DNA of 13,395 bases from Novosphingobium sp. UBA6722 (lineage in GTDB: Bacteria > Pseudomonadota > Alphaproteobacteria > Sphingomonadales > Sphingomonadaceae), in contig DKII01000016.1 in NCBI GenBank assembly GCA_002454125.1, positions 1 through 13,395 of the forward strand. Direction: 5' to 3'. Under the pieces are notes generated by a model. The model was not told where the DNA came from. It was given only the letters and a program-made list of their open reading frames with translations, and ran no database searches. Shown here one piece after another: positions 7,365-13,395 of this stretch. Position numbers and translations under genes: made by a program. Every line of letters begins with the position of its first letter. The first letter of the stretch is position 1.

Positions 7365-7394
7365 AACGTGGTCTTTGTGCTGGTGTCCTTTGCG

Positions 7395-8261
7395 TCAGGC
7401 CGCGCCAAAGGTCCACCCCTCTGTTTGGGCAATTTCGGGCGTGAGGCCCGCCGGCGACCAGAGCGCCGGATCGTGCGCGGCCTGGCGCAGCCAGGCGGCG
7501 GTGATCAGGGCGTCGGCGGCATGGTCGGTAATGGTGCCCGTTCCTCCGACAGGCTCCGAGCCGAGCGCCACCAGCGCGGCGTTAAGATCGGCATGGTCGC
7601 GAATCTTCGATGCTCCGGTCCGCCGCCCGGCCGCCCGCGCGGCGATAGTGGTGTAGATCTCGCACAGCACCGACCCGGTATCTGGCAGTGGGTCGATCGG
7701 CCAGACTGGCAGCCTTCCCTCCAGCTTATGGAGCAGCCGCATCCCCGTCAGGCTCGATTTGCCGACCTGCGCCGCGCCAACCAGGTTGAAGTTGGAATAG
7801 GGCCGGCAGCCCATCGCCTCCTGCGCGCGCTCGGTCACGCGGAAGCGGCCGCGCCCGCCGCCGAACAGGTCCCCCTCGCGCCCGCCGTGGCGGCGGAAGT
7901 GGCGGGCGGCTTCGGGGTGATCGACCAGGCTGCTGGCCGACAGGTGCGGATCAGCAGCGCAGACCCGGTCGACCAGCGCCCATAGCTTGCGGGCCGTTGC
8001 CGGGCTGTCCGCCCAGCCGGGAAAGAAGCCGCCGGCATCCGCGTGGGCCAGGCTGATCCCCATGTCGAAACCGACGATCGAGCTGTCCGGCAGTTCGGTC
8101 AGCAGCCAGTCGAGCACTTCGGCGCGCGACCAGCGATGGCCAGGGCGGACCAGTTCGGGTGCCTCCCCACCGATGCTGCATAATGCGACAGCGATCCCAT
8201 GGTGCCGCTCGCCCGCTGCGCCGGACCAGTCGATTGCGACGAAGTGTTTGAACCTGCTCAT
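7395..8261 (-). CDS. DUF429-like predicted nuclease with RNase H fold
   Basis: The 288-residue product looks like the poorly characterised DUF429 group of RNase H/RuvC-fold proteins. The order of acidic motifs fits that fold: Asp11 in FVAIDWSGA on the first strand, Asp66 in SIVGFDMGIS, Glu201 in SVLCEIYTT, and Asp246/Asp250 in ITDHAADALITAAW on a late helix. All metal-binding positions expected of an active nuclease or phosphotransferase appear present, but no activity is established for the family. A central insertion (about 125-165) is Gly/Arg-rich and contains GDLFGGGRGRF. The start MSRFKHFVAIDWSG puts the first catalytic strand at the N-terminus as expected. The gene ends 30 bases before tRNA-Thr and starts 20 bases from a divergent brnT. 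G+C is high like the chromosome, unlike its brnT neighbour, so it is probably native. Confidence 0.7.
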   Translation of the reverse strand: MSRFKHFVAIDWSGAAGERHHGIAVALCSIGGEAPELVRPGHRWSRAEVLDWLLTELPDSSIVGFDMGISLAHADAGGFFPGWADSPATARKLWALVDRVCAADPHLSASSLVDHPEAARHFRRHGGREGDLFGGGRGRFRVTERAQEAMGCRPYSNFNLVGAAQVGKSSLTGMRLLHKLEGRLPVWPIDPLPDTGSVLCEIYTTIAARAAGRRTGASKIRDHADLNAALVALGSEPVGGTGTITDHAADALITAAWLRQAAHDPALWSPAGLTPEIAQTEGWTFGAA

Positions 8262-8275
8262 TTAGACGCTACTTC
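8248..8275 (+). promoter_or_regulatory. Weak candidate promoter for brnT
   Basis: TTGAAC (8248-8253) and TACTTC (8270-8275), 16 bases apart, resemble -35 and -10 boxes. Transcription would start at about the brnT ATG (8282), giving a leaderless message, which agrees with the absence of a ribosome binding site there. The -35 box lies inside the start of the divergent DUF429-like gene. The match is poor and speculative. Confidence 0.25.
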
Positions 8276-8281
8276 TATGGC

Positions 8282-8569
8282 ATGGACTTCGAGTGGGACG
8301 AGACGAAATGCGCCGCCAACATCGCGAAGCACCAGATCGATTTCCGTGATGCCGCTGCAATTTGGCAAAGGCCAGTCATTGATCCCGCATTCGAGCGATC
8401 AGTTGGCAGCGAAATCCGCCGGGTTGCCATTGGCACGATTGGGGATGCCGCGATCCTCATCGCTGTGGTATACACAGTTCGAGGCACTACATTACGCCTT
8501 ATCAGTGCACGACGGGCAAGACGGCATGAGCGAAAATGTTATCAGGATAAGTTTGGATCAGGCCGGTAA
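8282..8569 (+). CDS. brnT: BrnT family toxin of a type II toxin-antitoxin system
   Basis: The 95-residue protein has the full pattern of BrnT (DUF497): FEWDETKCAANIAKHQIDFRDAA near the N-terminus (residues 3-25), a central beta region with VYTVRG (63-68), and the C-terminal LRLISARRARRHERKCYQD signature (71-89). BrnT proteins have a RelE-like fold and slow growth by acting as ribonucleases that block translation; their partner BrnA neutralises them and normally represses the operon. The ATG at 8282 gives the family-typical MDFEWDETK start; no Shine-Dalgarno sequence precedes it. The gene overlaps the partner gene by 44 bases in another frame. G+C is about 53-58% on sampled lines against about 65% or more in the flanking genes, suggesting acquisition by transfer. 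No disabling change is obvious. Confidence 0.85.
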   Translation: MDFEWDETKCAANIAKHQIDFRDAAAIWQRPVIDPAFERSVGSEIRRVAIGTIGDAAILIAVVYTVRGTTLRLISARRARRHERKCYQDKFGSGR

Positions 8570-8885
8570 CGGCAAGACCGATTTGGGCGCGATCGCGGCT
8601 CTGAGTGACGTGCAGATTGATGCGCGAGCACTGCTGGACATGGATACGTTGTTGCCAAACTCAGACGATCTTGGCGTAACCTCGGTTGATGGCCAAGGCA
8701 GCAGCTCTGCGGTGCACTTCGAAATTTACAAGAGCAAGGACGGGACGTTCCGTTGGCGGCTAGCTGGCGCTGATGGCTCGATTTTTGCAGTCAGCGCCGA
8801 TTATTTTGATACCAAGGCTCAGGCACTGGCATCGGTCAAGCAGATGCTCGCAGCTCTTGGTAAGATTAGCAGGCTTGCTGCATAA
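8526..8885 (+). CDS. Hybrid antitoxin candidate: BrnA-like N-terminus with C-terminal DUF1508 (YegP-like) domain
   Basis: This 119-residue protein is encoded directly after brnT, with overlap, where brnA normally lies. Residues 1-45 follow the N-terminal pattern of one BrnA subgroup: MSENVIRISLDQ, then GKTDLGAIAALSDVQIDA compared with the usual GKTDWARxRAMTDEEIEA. The region of BrnA that binds DNA, a C-terminal ribbon-helix-helix, is absent. Instead residues 56-112 match a single DUF1508 repeat: VHFEIYKSKDGTFRWRLAGADG (about 58-79), an Ala/Ser strand and DTKAQALASVKQMLAAL. The frame is continuous, so this is not a frameshift within this copy. The likely role is neutralising BrnT through the BrnA-like part; loss of the DNA-binding domain would leave repression of the pair to something else. 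The start at 8526 is set by the BrnA-like MSEN; no good ribosome binding site is seen, so coupling to brnT is likely. G+C is about 50-53%. Confidence 0.75.
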   Translation: MSENVIRISLDQAGNGKTDLGAIAALSDVQIDARALLDMDTLLPNSDDLGVTSVDGQGSSSAVHFEIYKSKDGTFRWRLAGADGSIFAVSADYFDTKAQALASVKQMLAALGKISRLAA

Positions 8886-8893
8886 AACTTAGG

Positions 8894-10213
8894 TTATTCC
8901 CCGCGCAACTCGCGCCGCTTCTTGTCCCACCACTCCAGCCGCTTGAGTACCTCGCGCTCGAAGCCGCGCTCGACCGGGCGGTAGTAATCCTGCGCCGCCA
9001 TGCCTTCCGGCCAGTAGTCGGCGCCGGAAAAGCCGTCCTCGGCCTCGTGGTCATAGGCATAGCCCGCACCATAGCCGATGTCCTTCATCAGCTTGGTCGG
9101 GGCGTTGAGGATATGGGCGGGCGGGGCGAGGCTGCCGGTTTCCTTGGCGCTCTTCCAGGCTTCCTTTTGCGCGACATAGGCCGCATTCGATTTGGGCGCC
9201 GTGGCGAGGTAGAGGCAGGCCTGGACGATCGCCAGCTCGCCCTCGGGACTGCCGAGGAACTGGTAGGCATCCTTGGCGGCGAGGCACTGGACCAGCGCCT
9301 GCGGGTCGGCGAGGCCAATGTCCTCGCTGGCAAAGCGCACCAGCCGGCGCAGCACGTACAGCGGCTCCTCACCCGCGGTCAGCATCCGCGCCATGTAGTA
9401 GAGCGAGGCCTGGGGGTCAGAGCCGCGCAGCGCCTTGTGGAGCGCCGAAATCAGGTTGTAATGCCCGTCGCGGTCCTTGTCATAGACCGCCACGCGGCGC
9501 TGCAGGAATGCGCCCAGGCCGGCCGGATCGAGCGGTTCCGGGATTGCCGCATTGTAAAGCGTTTCGGCCTGGTTGAGCAGGAAGCGGCCATCGCCATCGG
9601 CGCTGGCGACGAGTGCTTCGCGCGCGTCCAGCGTCAATGGCAGCGGGCCAGCGAGCGCCTCGGCGCGGGTCAGCAGTTCATCGAGCGCGCGGGCATCGAG
9701 CCGGTGCAGGATCAGCACCTGCGCGCGGCTCAATAGCGCGGCGTTGAGGGCAAAGCTTGGGTTCTCGGTCGTCGCACCGACCAGGGTCACCGTGCCCTTT
9801 TCGACAAAGGGCAGGAAGCCATCCTGCTGCGCGCGGTTGAAGCGGTGGATCTCGTCCACGAACAGCAGGGTGCGCTGTCCCATCTTCGCGGCGGTCTCAG
9901 CCTCGGCGAAGGCCTTCTTGAGGTCGGCCACGCCCGAGAATACCGCGCTGACCGAAACGAACCGCATCCCCACGGCATCGGCCAGCAGCCGCGCGGTGCT
10001 GGTCTTGCCGGTGCCGGGCGGGCCCCACAGGATCATGCTGGAGAGGCGCCCTGCCGCCACCATCCGCCCGATCGCGCCCTCCGGCCCAGTCAGGTGCTCC
10101 TGCCCGATGACTTCGCTCAGATTGCGCGGCCGCAGCCGGTCGGCCAGCGGCGCATCCTCGCGCGGTTCATCCGGCGCGGCACCGGGCAGGTCTTCGGCAA
10201 ACAGGTCAACCAT
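8894..10213 (-). CDS. rarA: Replication-associated recombination protein A (MgsA/WHIP-type AAA+ ATPase)
   Basis: RarA is a tetrameric AAA+ ATPase related to clamp-loader proteins that acts at stalled replication forks and binds single-stranded DNA ends. The 439-residue product has the usual length. It shows Walker A GPPGTGKT (64-71), Walker B LLFVDEIHR (116-124), sensor 1 in GATTENPSF (from 146), and the family-specific C-terminal region with FLLNQAETLYNA, GSDPQASLYYMARML and FASEDIGLADPQA. The C-terminal segment with YGAGYAYDHE and FSGADYWPEGM is diagnostic of RarA. The first residues MVDLFAEDLP resemble the clamp- or SSB-interaction type N-terminus common in the family. The gene is divergent from padR, with 101 bases between starts, and convergent with the brnT pair, with only eight bases between stop codons. 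It is a standard housekeeping gene here. Confidence 0.96.
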   Translation of the reverse strand: MVDLFAEDLPGAAPDEPREDAPLADRLRPRNLSEVIGQEHLTGPEGAIGRMVAAGRLSSMILWGPPGTGKTSTARLLADAVGMRFVSVSAVFSGVADLKKAFAEAETAAKMGQRTLLFVDEIHRFNRAQQDGFLPFVEKGTVTLVGATTENPSFALNAALLSRAQVLILHRLDARALDELLTRAEALAGPLPLTLDAREALVASADGDGRFLLNQAETLYNAAIPEPLDPAGLGAFLQRRVAVYDKDRDGHYNLISALHKALRGSDPQASLYYMARMLTAGEEPLYVLRRLVRFASEDIGLADPQALVQCLAAKDAYQFLGSPEGELAIVQACLYLATAPKSNAAYVAQKEAWKSAKETGSLAPPAHILNAPTKLMKDIGYGAGYAYDHEAEDGFSGADYWPEGMAAQDYYRPVERGFEREVLKRLEWWDKKRRELRGE

Positions 10214-10254
10214 CGGCTCAGCATAGGGGCAGGGAAGGATTCGGACGAGGGGGC

Positions 10255-10282
10255 TTGAATAGATGCATCTAAGATATATCTT
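10255..10282 (+). promoter_or_regulatory. Candidate sigma-70-type promoter of padR
   Basis: TTGAAT (10255-10260) and TATCTT (10277-10282), 16 bases apart, form a plausible -35/-10 pair in the only AT-rich part of the rarA-padR gap. Transcription would begin near 10289, leaving a leader of about 25 bases that contains the AAGGA ribosome binding site at 10302-10306. Confidence 0.5.
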
Positions 10283-10291
10283 GAGTGCATC
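10262..10291. promoter_or_regulatory. PadR-type operator (30-base interrupted palindrome)
   Basis: A perfect 12-base palindrome, AAGATATATCTT (10271-10282), is flanked symmetrically by GATGCA (10262-10267) and TGCATC (10286-10291), so 24 of 30 positions obey the dyad. It overlaps the candidate -10 box directly ahead of the padR gene. PadR proteins are known to bind long dyads over their own promoters, so autorepression is the simplest reading. Confidence 0.7.
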
Positions 10292-10314
10292 GAAGACTCG
10301 AAAGGAACGATCTG

Positions 10315-10902
10315 ATGTTTTTTCACTACGCCAATCACGGCTGCGGCAAGAGCGCCGGCGGGCGCTGGCGCGGCTCGCGAACCTGGGGCCCGTTTGCCTT
10401 CCAGTGGGACGCCGGTAGCGAGGATGCGCCGCGCCGCAGCCGCCGCCGGATGTTCGATGGCGGCGAACTGCGGCTGGTGCTCTTGAAGCTGATCGCCGAT
10501 GAACCGCGCCACGGCTATGACCTGATCAAGGCGATCGAAGAGCTCACCGGCGGGGCCTATGCCCCCAGTCCCGGGGTGGTCTATCCCACGCTGACCCTGC
10601 TGGGCGACATGGGCCTGATCGCCGAGGCGCAGGGCGATGGCACCCGCAAGCGCTTTGCCGTCACCGAAGAAGGCACCGCTCACCTGGCCGAGCGCGCCGA
10701 AGAGGTTGAGGCGCTGCTTGCCCGTCTGACCGAAATGGGCGAGGCGCGCAGCCGGCCCGATGCCGCTTCGCTACGCCGCGCGATGGGCAATCTGCGCCAG
10801 GTACTGATCCACAAGGTCCGCGCCGGGGAAGCCGGCCCGGAGCTGATCGACGAGATCGTCACCGCGATCGACGAACTGGCCCGCAAGATCGAGAAGCTCT
10901 GA
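10315..10902 (+). CDS. PadR family transcriptional regulator
   Basis: This 195-residue protein is a winged-helix repressor. The PadR N-terminal domain is at about 46-125: GGELRLVLLKLIADEPRHGYDLIKAI is cut by helix breaks, followed by SPGVVYPTLTLLGDMGLI (85-102) and the wing ending in TRKRFAVTEEG (110-120). A C-terminal helical dimerisation region (about 120-195) follows. The first 45 residues form a Gly/Arg-rich extension, MFFHYANHGCG to RRSRRR, as in many alphaproteobacterial PadR proteins. The ATG at 10315 is preferred over an upstream frame start at 10285 because AAGGA (10302-10306) lies eight bases before it and the upstream start would fall within the operator. Its targets are probably its own promoter and perhaps the small membrane protein 71 bases downstream. 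The effector is unknown. Confidence 0.9.
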   Translation: MFFHYANHGCGKSAGGRWRGSRTWGPFAFQWDAGSEDAPRRSRRRMFDGGELRLVLLKLIADEPRHGYDLIKAIEELTGGAYAPSPGVVYPTLTLLGDMGLIAEAQGDGTRKRFAVTEEGTAHLAERAEEVEALLARLTEMGEARSRPDAASLRRAMGNLRQVLIHKVRAGEAGPELIDEIVTAIDELARKIEKL

Positions 10903-10936
10903 CCGGCGATTTTGCCAATCCGGTTTCTCATGATAC

Positions 10937-10970
10937 TTTTCCCCCATCCTGAAACCGGGATGGGGGAAAA
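10937..10970 (+). promoter_or_regulatory. Perfect 13-bp hairpin covering the ribosome binding site of the small membrane protein gene
   Basis: TTTTCCCCCATCC (10937-10949) and GGATGGGGGAAAA (10958-10970) pair perfectly around the eight-base loop TGAAACCG. The only good Shine-Dalgarno-like sequence for the ATG at 10974, GGGGGA, sits in the 3' arm. No T-run follows on either strand, so it does not look like a terminator. It could limit translation in cis or be a DNA operator. Confidence 0.55.
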
Positions 10971-10973
10971 AGG

Positions 10974-11390
10974 ATGGAAAATTCAGTCGTAAGTGCGCAA
11001 TCGACCACCTTCAAGGTCGTCGCCTGGCTTGGCCTCGTTTGGAATATCCTCGGGGCCTGCCTCTACCTGTGGGCCAAGCTCGATCCGGCCGGCGCGGCCG
11101 CCGGCGCAAGCCCGGCGATGCAGGAATATATGGCCAATATGCCAATCTACGCCCACATCGGCTGGTCGCTGGGCATCTGGGGCTCGCTGCTGGGTTCGGT
11201 GCTGATGGTCATGCGACGGCGCCAGGCGGTGCCGGCCTTCCTGGTCTCACTGCTTGGCGCGCTGGCCAGCTTTGGCGCACAGCTGCGGGCCGGGGTGCTC
11301 GATCCGGGCATGACCGTGTTCATCCTCGCCGTGATCGCGCTGCTGCTGTGGCTCAGCCGCCGCGCCGTGGCCGAGGGCCGGTTCGGCTGA
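10974..11390 (+). CDS. Small integral membrane protein with four transmembrane helices
   Basis: The 138-residue product has four hydrophobic segments: about 14-35 (VVAWLGLVWNILGACLYLW), 57-80 (IYAHIGWSLGIWGSLLGSVLMV), 85-106 and 112-130 (MTVFILAVIALLLWLSRR). Arg/Lys-rich loops and the MRRRQ turn after helix 2 suggest both ends face the cytoplasm. The layout is like small sphingomonad membrane proteins often labelled sugar transporter in databases, but the sequence gives no support for transport and the function is unknown. The ATG at 10974 is preceded by AAAAAGG and, further upstream, GGGGGA held in a hairpin. It follows padR by 71 bases on the same strand and may be a PadR target, a common arrangement. 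Its stop codon is one base from that of the convergent glycosyltransferase gene. Confidence 0.75.
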   Translation: MENSVVSAQSTTFKVVAWLGLVWNILGACLYLWAKLDPAGAAAGASPAMQEYMANMPIYAHIGWSLGIWGSLLGSVLMVMRRRQAVPAFLVSLLGALASFGAQLRAGVLDPGMTVFILAVIALLLWLSRRAVAEGRFG

Positions 11391-11391
11391 C

Positions 11392-12552
11392 TTAGCGGCG
11401 GTTGAGCGCCGCCTTCTGGCGGATCAGCCGCAGATAGGTATCGGCGACGACCTGGTTGATCTGGTCCCATGAGAAGTCCCGGCTGCGCCGTTCGCCCGCA
11501 TCGCCGTGGGCGCGGCGCAGCGCCGGGTCTTCGATATAGGACTGCAGCGCCTCGGCGAACTGGGTCACCGCGCCGGGGCGGATCAACCGGCCCGAACGGC
11601 CATTGGCGACCAGGTTCTGGCTGCCCGTCGCGGCTGCCGCGACCACCGGCAGGCCGCTGGCCATGGCTTCCAGGCTGACATTGCCAAAGGTCTCGGTGGT
11701 CGAGGGGAAGAACAGCACATCCATGCTGGCCACCGCCTTGCCAAGGTCCGCGCCCGCCATGTAGCCGCCGAACACCGCCTGCGGCAGGCGCGCCTCCAGC
11801 CACGGCCGCGCCGGGCCATCGCCGACGATCAGCGTGCGGTGCTGCACGCCCTTGCGGCGCAGCTCGTCGATCGTGTCGGAAAAGACGTCGAGCCCCTTTT
11901 CCATCACCAGCCGACTGTGGAAGCCGACCAGCACCTCGTCATCGCCGATCCCCAGGCTGCGGCGCCACTCCATCGAGCGGTGCGAGGGATCGAAAATCTC
12001 GCGATCGACCCCGCGCGACCAGATGTCGATGTCATAGTTCATTCGCTGGTCGCGCAGCACCTGGGCCATCGATTCCGACGGCGCAACCAGGGCATCGCAG
12101 CGGCGATAGAGCCGGCGCAGCAGGGCTTCGACCACCGGTTCCAGCCAGGCCATGTTGTAATAGCGGAAATAGGTTTCGAACCGGGTGTGGACCGATCCCA
12201 GCACCGGGATCCGCCGGTGCCGCGCCCAGGTCACAGCACGGTGCGCGACCACGTCGGGCGAGGAAATCTGCACGACGTTGGGATCGAATGCCTTCAGATC
12301 GGCGCGCACCCGCGGGCTCAACGCCAGCGGAAAACGGTATTCACCGCGGCCGGGAAAGGCGATCGAGGGCACGCTGACCAGATCGCCGGTCGCCGGGAAA
12401 GCGGGCTCTTCAACCGTTGGCGAATAGATCCGCACCGCCGCACCCTGGCGCAGCAGGTAGCCGACCAGCCGGTTCAGCGCCTGGTTCGCGCCGTCGCGGA
12501 CGTAGTTGTAGTTGCCGCTGAACAGGGCAATGCGCAGGTCGCCAGTATCCAT
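11392..12552 (-). CDS. Family 4 glycosyltransferase (GT-B fold)
   Basis: This is a retaining GT4 enzyme that would transfer a sugar from a nucleotide-sugar donor to a lipid or glycan acceptor at the inner face of the cytoplasmic membrane. The 386-residue product has the two Rossmann domains of GT-B. The N-terminal acceptor domain begins LRIALFSGNYNYVRDGANQ, and VLGSVHTRFETYFRYY (about 117-132) precedes the link. The C-terminal domain carries FHSRLVMEKGLDV (Arg214, Lys219 for the donor phosphates), VGDGP (243-247) and the E-x7-E motif TETFGNVSLEAMASGLP with Glu287 and Glu295. The nearest functional types I recognise are the GDP-mannose- or UDP-sugar-dependent lipid glycosyltransferases; a role in glycolipid or exopolysaccharide synthesis is plausible but donor and acceptor are unknown. 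The start at 12552 follows AGGGG by about nine bases. It lies 38 bases after the histidine kinase gene, probably in the same transcript. Confidence 0.88.
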   Translation of the reverse strand: MDTGDLRIALFSGNYNYVRDGANQALNRLVGYLLRQGAAVRIYSPTVEEPAFPATGDLVSVPSIAFPGRGEYRFPLALSPRVRADLKAFDPNVVQISSPDVVAHRAVTWARHRRIPVLGSVHTRFETYFRYYNMAWLEPVVEALLRRLYRRCDALVAPSESMAQVLRDQRMNYDIDIWSRGVDREIFDPSHRSMEWRRSLGIGDDEVLVGFHSRLVMEKGLDVFSDTIDELRRKGVQHRTLIVGDGPARPWLEARLPQAVFGGYMAGADLGKAVASMDVLFFPSTTETFGNVSLEAMASGLPVVAAAATGSQNLVANGRSGRLIRPGAVTQFAEALQSYIEDPALRRAHGDAGERRSRDFSWDQINQVVADTYLRLIRQKAALNRR

Positions 12553-12590
12553 CGGCAAAGCCCCTAGCTGATTGCGGCGGCGGGCGCGAG

Positions 12591-13395
12591 TCAGGCCCGC
12601 GCGGCGGGGAAGGTCAGGACAAAGGTTGTCCCCATTTCGCACGCCGCCAGCTCCAGCTGGCCGTGGCCGTTTTCGGCCAGGGCACGCGCGATAGGGAGGC
12701 CTAGGCCCGTGCCGCCGGTGGCGCGCTTGCTGGTGAAGAACGGATCGAACACCCGCTCCCGGTCCCCCTCGGGGATACCGGGGCCGTTATCGGCCAGCGT
12801 GATCGTCACTTCATCGTCGGCCAGGCTGGCGGCAATCTTGAGCGCGCTGGCACCAGCCTGGCGGGCGTTCTCGGCCAGAGTGGTGACGATCGCTTCCAGC
12901 GCCCCGGGTTCGGCGGCAAGCGGCGGCAGGTCGGCTGGGATCGCAAGCGCAACGGCAAAGTCATCGCGCTGCAATCCGTCGGCCACAGCCGCAAGGATCG
13001 GGGCGAGGGCTGTCCGCGCTGCCGGGTCAGCACGGCCCATATCCGCCTGGGCCAGTTCCATCAGTCGGCTGACCAGCCGCGAGAGCCGTCCGGCATCGGC
13101 GGCCATGTTGCCAAGGAAGCGTTGGCGCTCGTCCTCGGCCATGGTCGCGCCGTGATCCTGCAGCAGCTCGATCCCGCCCGACAGGCCGGCCAGCGGCGTC
13201 TTGAATTCGTGGCTCAGCGCCGCTGCAAAATCGCGCAGATAGCGCGAGCGGCGGGCAATCGCGGCCGACATCGCCGCGAAGTCGTCATACAGGCCGCCGA
13301 TCTCGCGCACCTCGAGCGTCGGCCGGCGCGGCGCGGCATGGCGGCCCTGGGCCAGCGCGCGGCTGGCGCGGCTGAGCCGTTCGACCGGGCTGACG
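12591..13395 (-). CDS. Sensor histidine kinase (C-terminal part, HAMP-HisKA-HATPase)
   Basis: The frame enters at the window edge and ends at 12591, giving 267 visible residues; the sensor domain and membrane segments lie outside. Residues 1-50 resemble the end of a HAMP linker (SPVERLSRASRALAQGRH, then EIGGLYDDFAAMSAAI). The H-box ALSHEFKTPLAGL holds the phospho-accepting His62. The ATP-binding domain shows the N-box LAENARQA (Asn176), G1 DNGPGIP (202-208), the F-box FDPFFTSK (216-223) and G2 TGGTGLGLPIA (226-236), so it is catalytically complete. A GTG at 13310 is open but internal, since coding continues through the HAMP region to the edge. The cognate response regulator is probably upstream, beyond the window. 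The downstream gene on the same strand is a glycosyltransferase, suggesting control of envelope or capsule functions, which is inference. Confidence 0.93.
   Translation of the reverse strand, partial: VSPVERLSRASRALAQGRHAAPRRPTLEVREIGGLYDDFAAMSAAIARRSRYLRDFAAALSHEFKTPLAGLSGGIELLQDHGATMAEDERQRFLGNMAADAGRLSRLVSRLMELAQADMGRADPAARTALAPILAAVADGLQRDDFAVALAIPADLPPLAAEPGALEAIVTTLAENARQAGASALKIAASLADDEVTITLADNGPGIPEGDRERVFDPFFTSKRATGGTGLGLPIARALAENGHGQLELAACEMGTTFVLTFPAARA

Noticed and set aside
10937..10970. Rho-independent terminator after padR
   Set aside because: The stem is strong but the sequence after it is AAAAGG... on the plus strand and has no T-run outside the stem on the minus strand either; the ribosome binding site overlap is a better explanation.
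11506..12567. A 353-residue plus-strand open frame opposite the glycosyltransferase
   Set aside because: The minus strand encodes a complete GT4 protein with the E-x7-E motif; the antisense product has shadow-like Gly/Arg/His/Gln composition.

Overview
The window looks like chromosomal DNA of a sphingomonad-type alphaproteobacterium. The evidence is base composition of about 65-70% G+C in most genes, a long TonB-dependent receptor with the usual DEIIVTAQRREE start, a paired large/small acyl-CoA dehydrogenase, a tRNA with encoded CCA, and housekeeping genes (queF, rarA, a PadR regulator) of alphaproteobacterial type. The genus is an inference; no rRNA or other marker is present.

Left part (1-3185). 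A truncated secreted protein reads leftward off the edge. It is divergent from queF (preQ0 reductase, queuosine synthesis), which is followed by a TonB-dependent receptor with its own intergenic region and a strong intrinsic terminator.

Centre-left, minus strand (3186-7364). Read in the direction of transcription: a tRNA-Thr(UGU) gene, then 27 bases later a small and a large acyl-CoA dehydrogenase that overlap by ATGA and probably form one heteromeric enzyme. Forty bases further on is tryptophan 2,3-dioxygenase (kynA), overlapped by GTGA with a short class-V PLP enzyme that is probably a divergent kynureninase. The kynA start region carries two inverted repeats, one with the kynA start codon at its centre.

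Centre (7395-8885). A DUF429-like RNase H-fold protein (minus) is separated by only 20 bases from a divergent toxin-antitoxin-like pair. The pair is a BrnT toxin and an overlapping partner that starts like BrnA but ends in a DUF1508 (YegP-like) domain instead of the usual ribbon-helix-helix DNA-binding domain. This roughly 600-base stretch has only about 50-53% G+C on sampled lines, so it looks acquired. It is the most unusual item in the window.

Right part (8894-13395). rarA (minus) is divergent from a PadR regulator preceded by a 30-base interrupted palindrome over its promoter. A small four-helix membrane protein follows, whose probable Shine-Dalgarno sequence lies in a perfect 13-bp hairpin. 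Convergent with these, on the minus strand, is a sensor histidine kinase (cut by the window edge) followed by a GT4 glycosyltransferase. No CRISPR array, insertion sequence, rRNA or gene-free stretch over 300 bases was seen.
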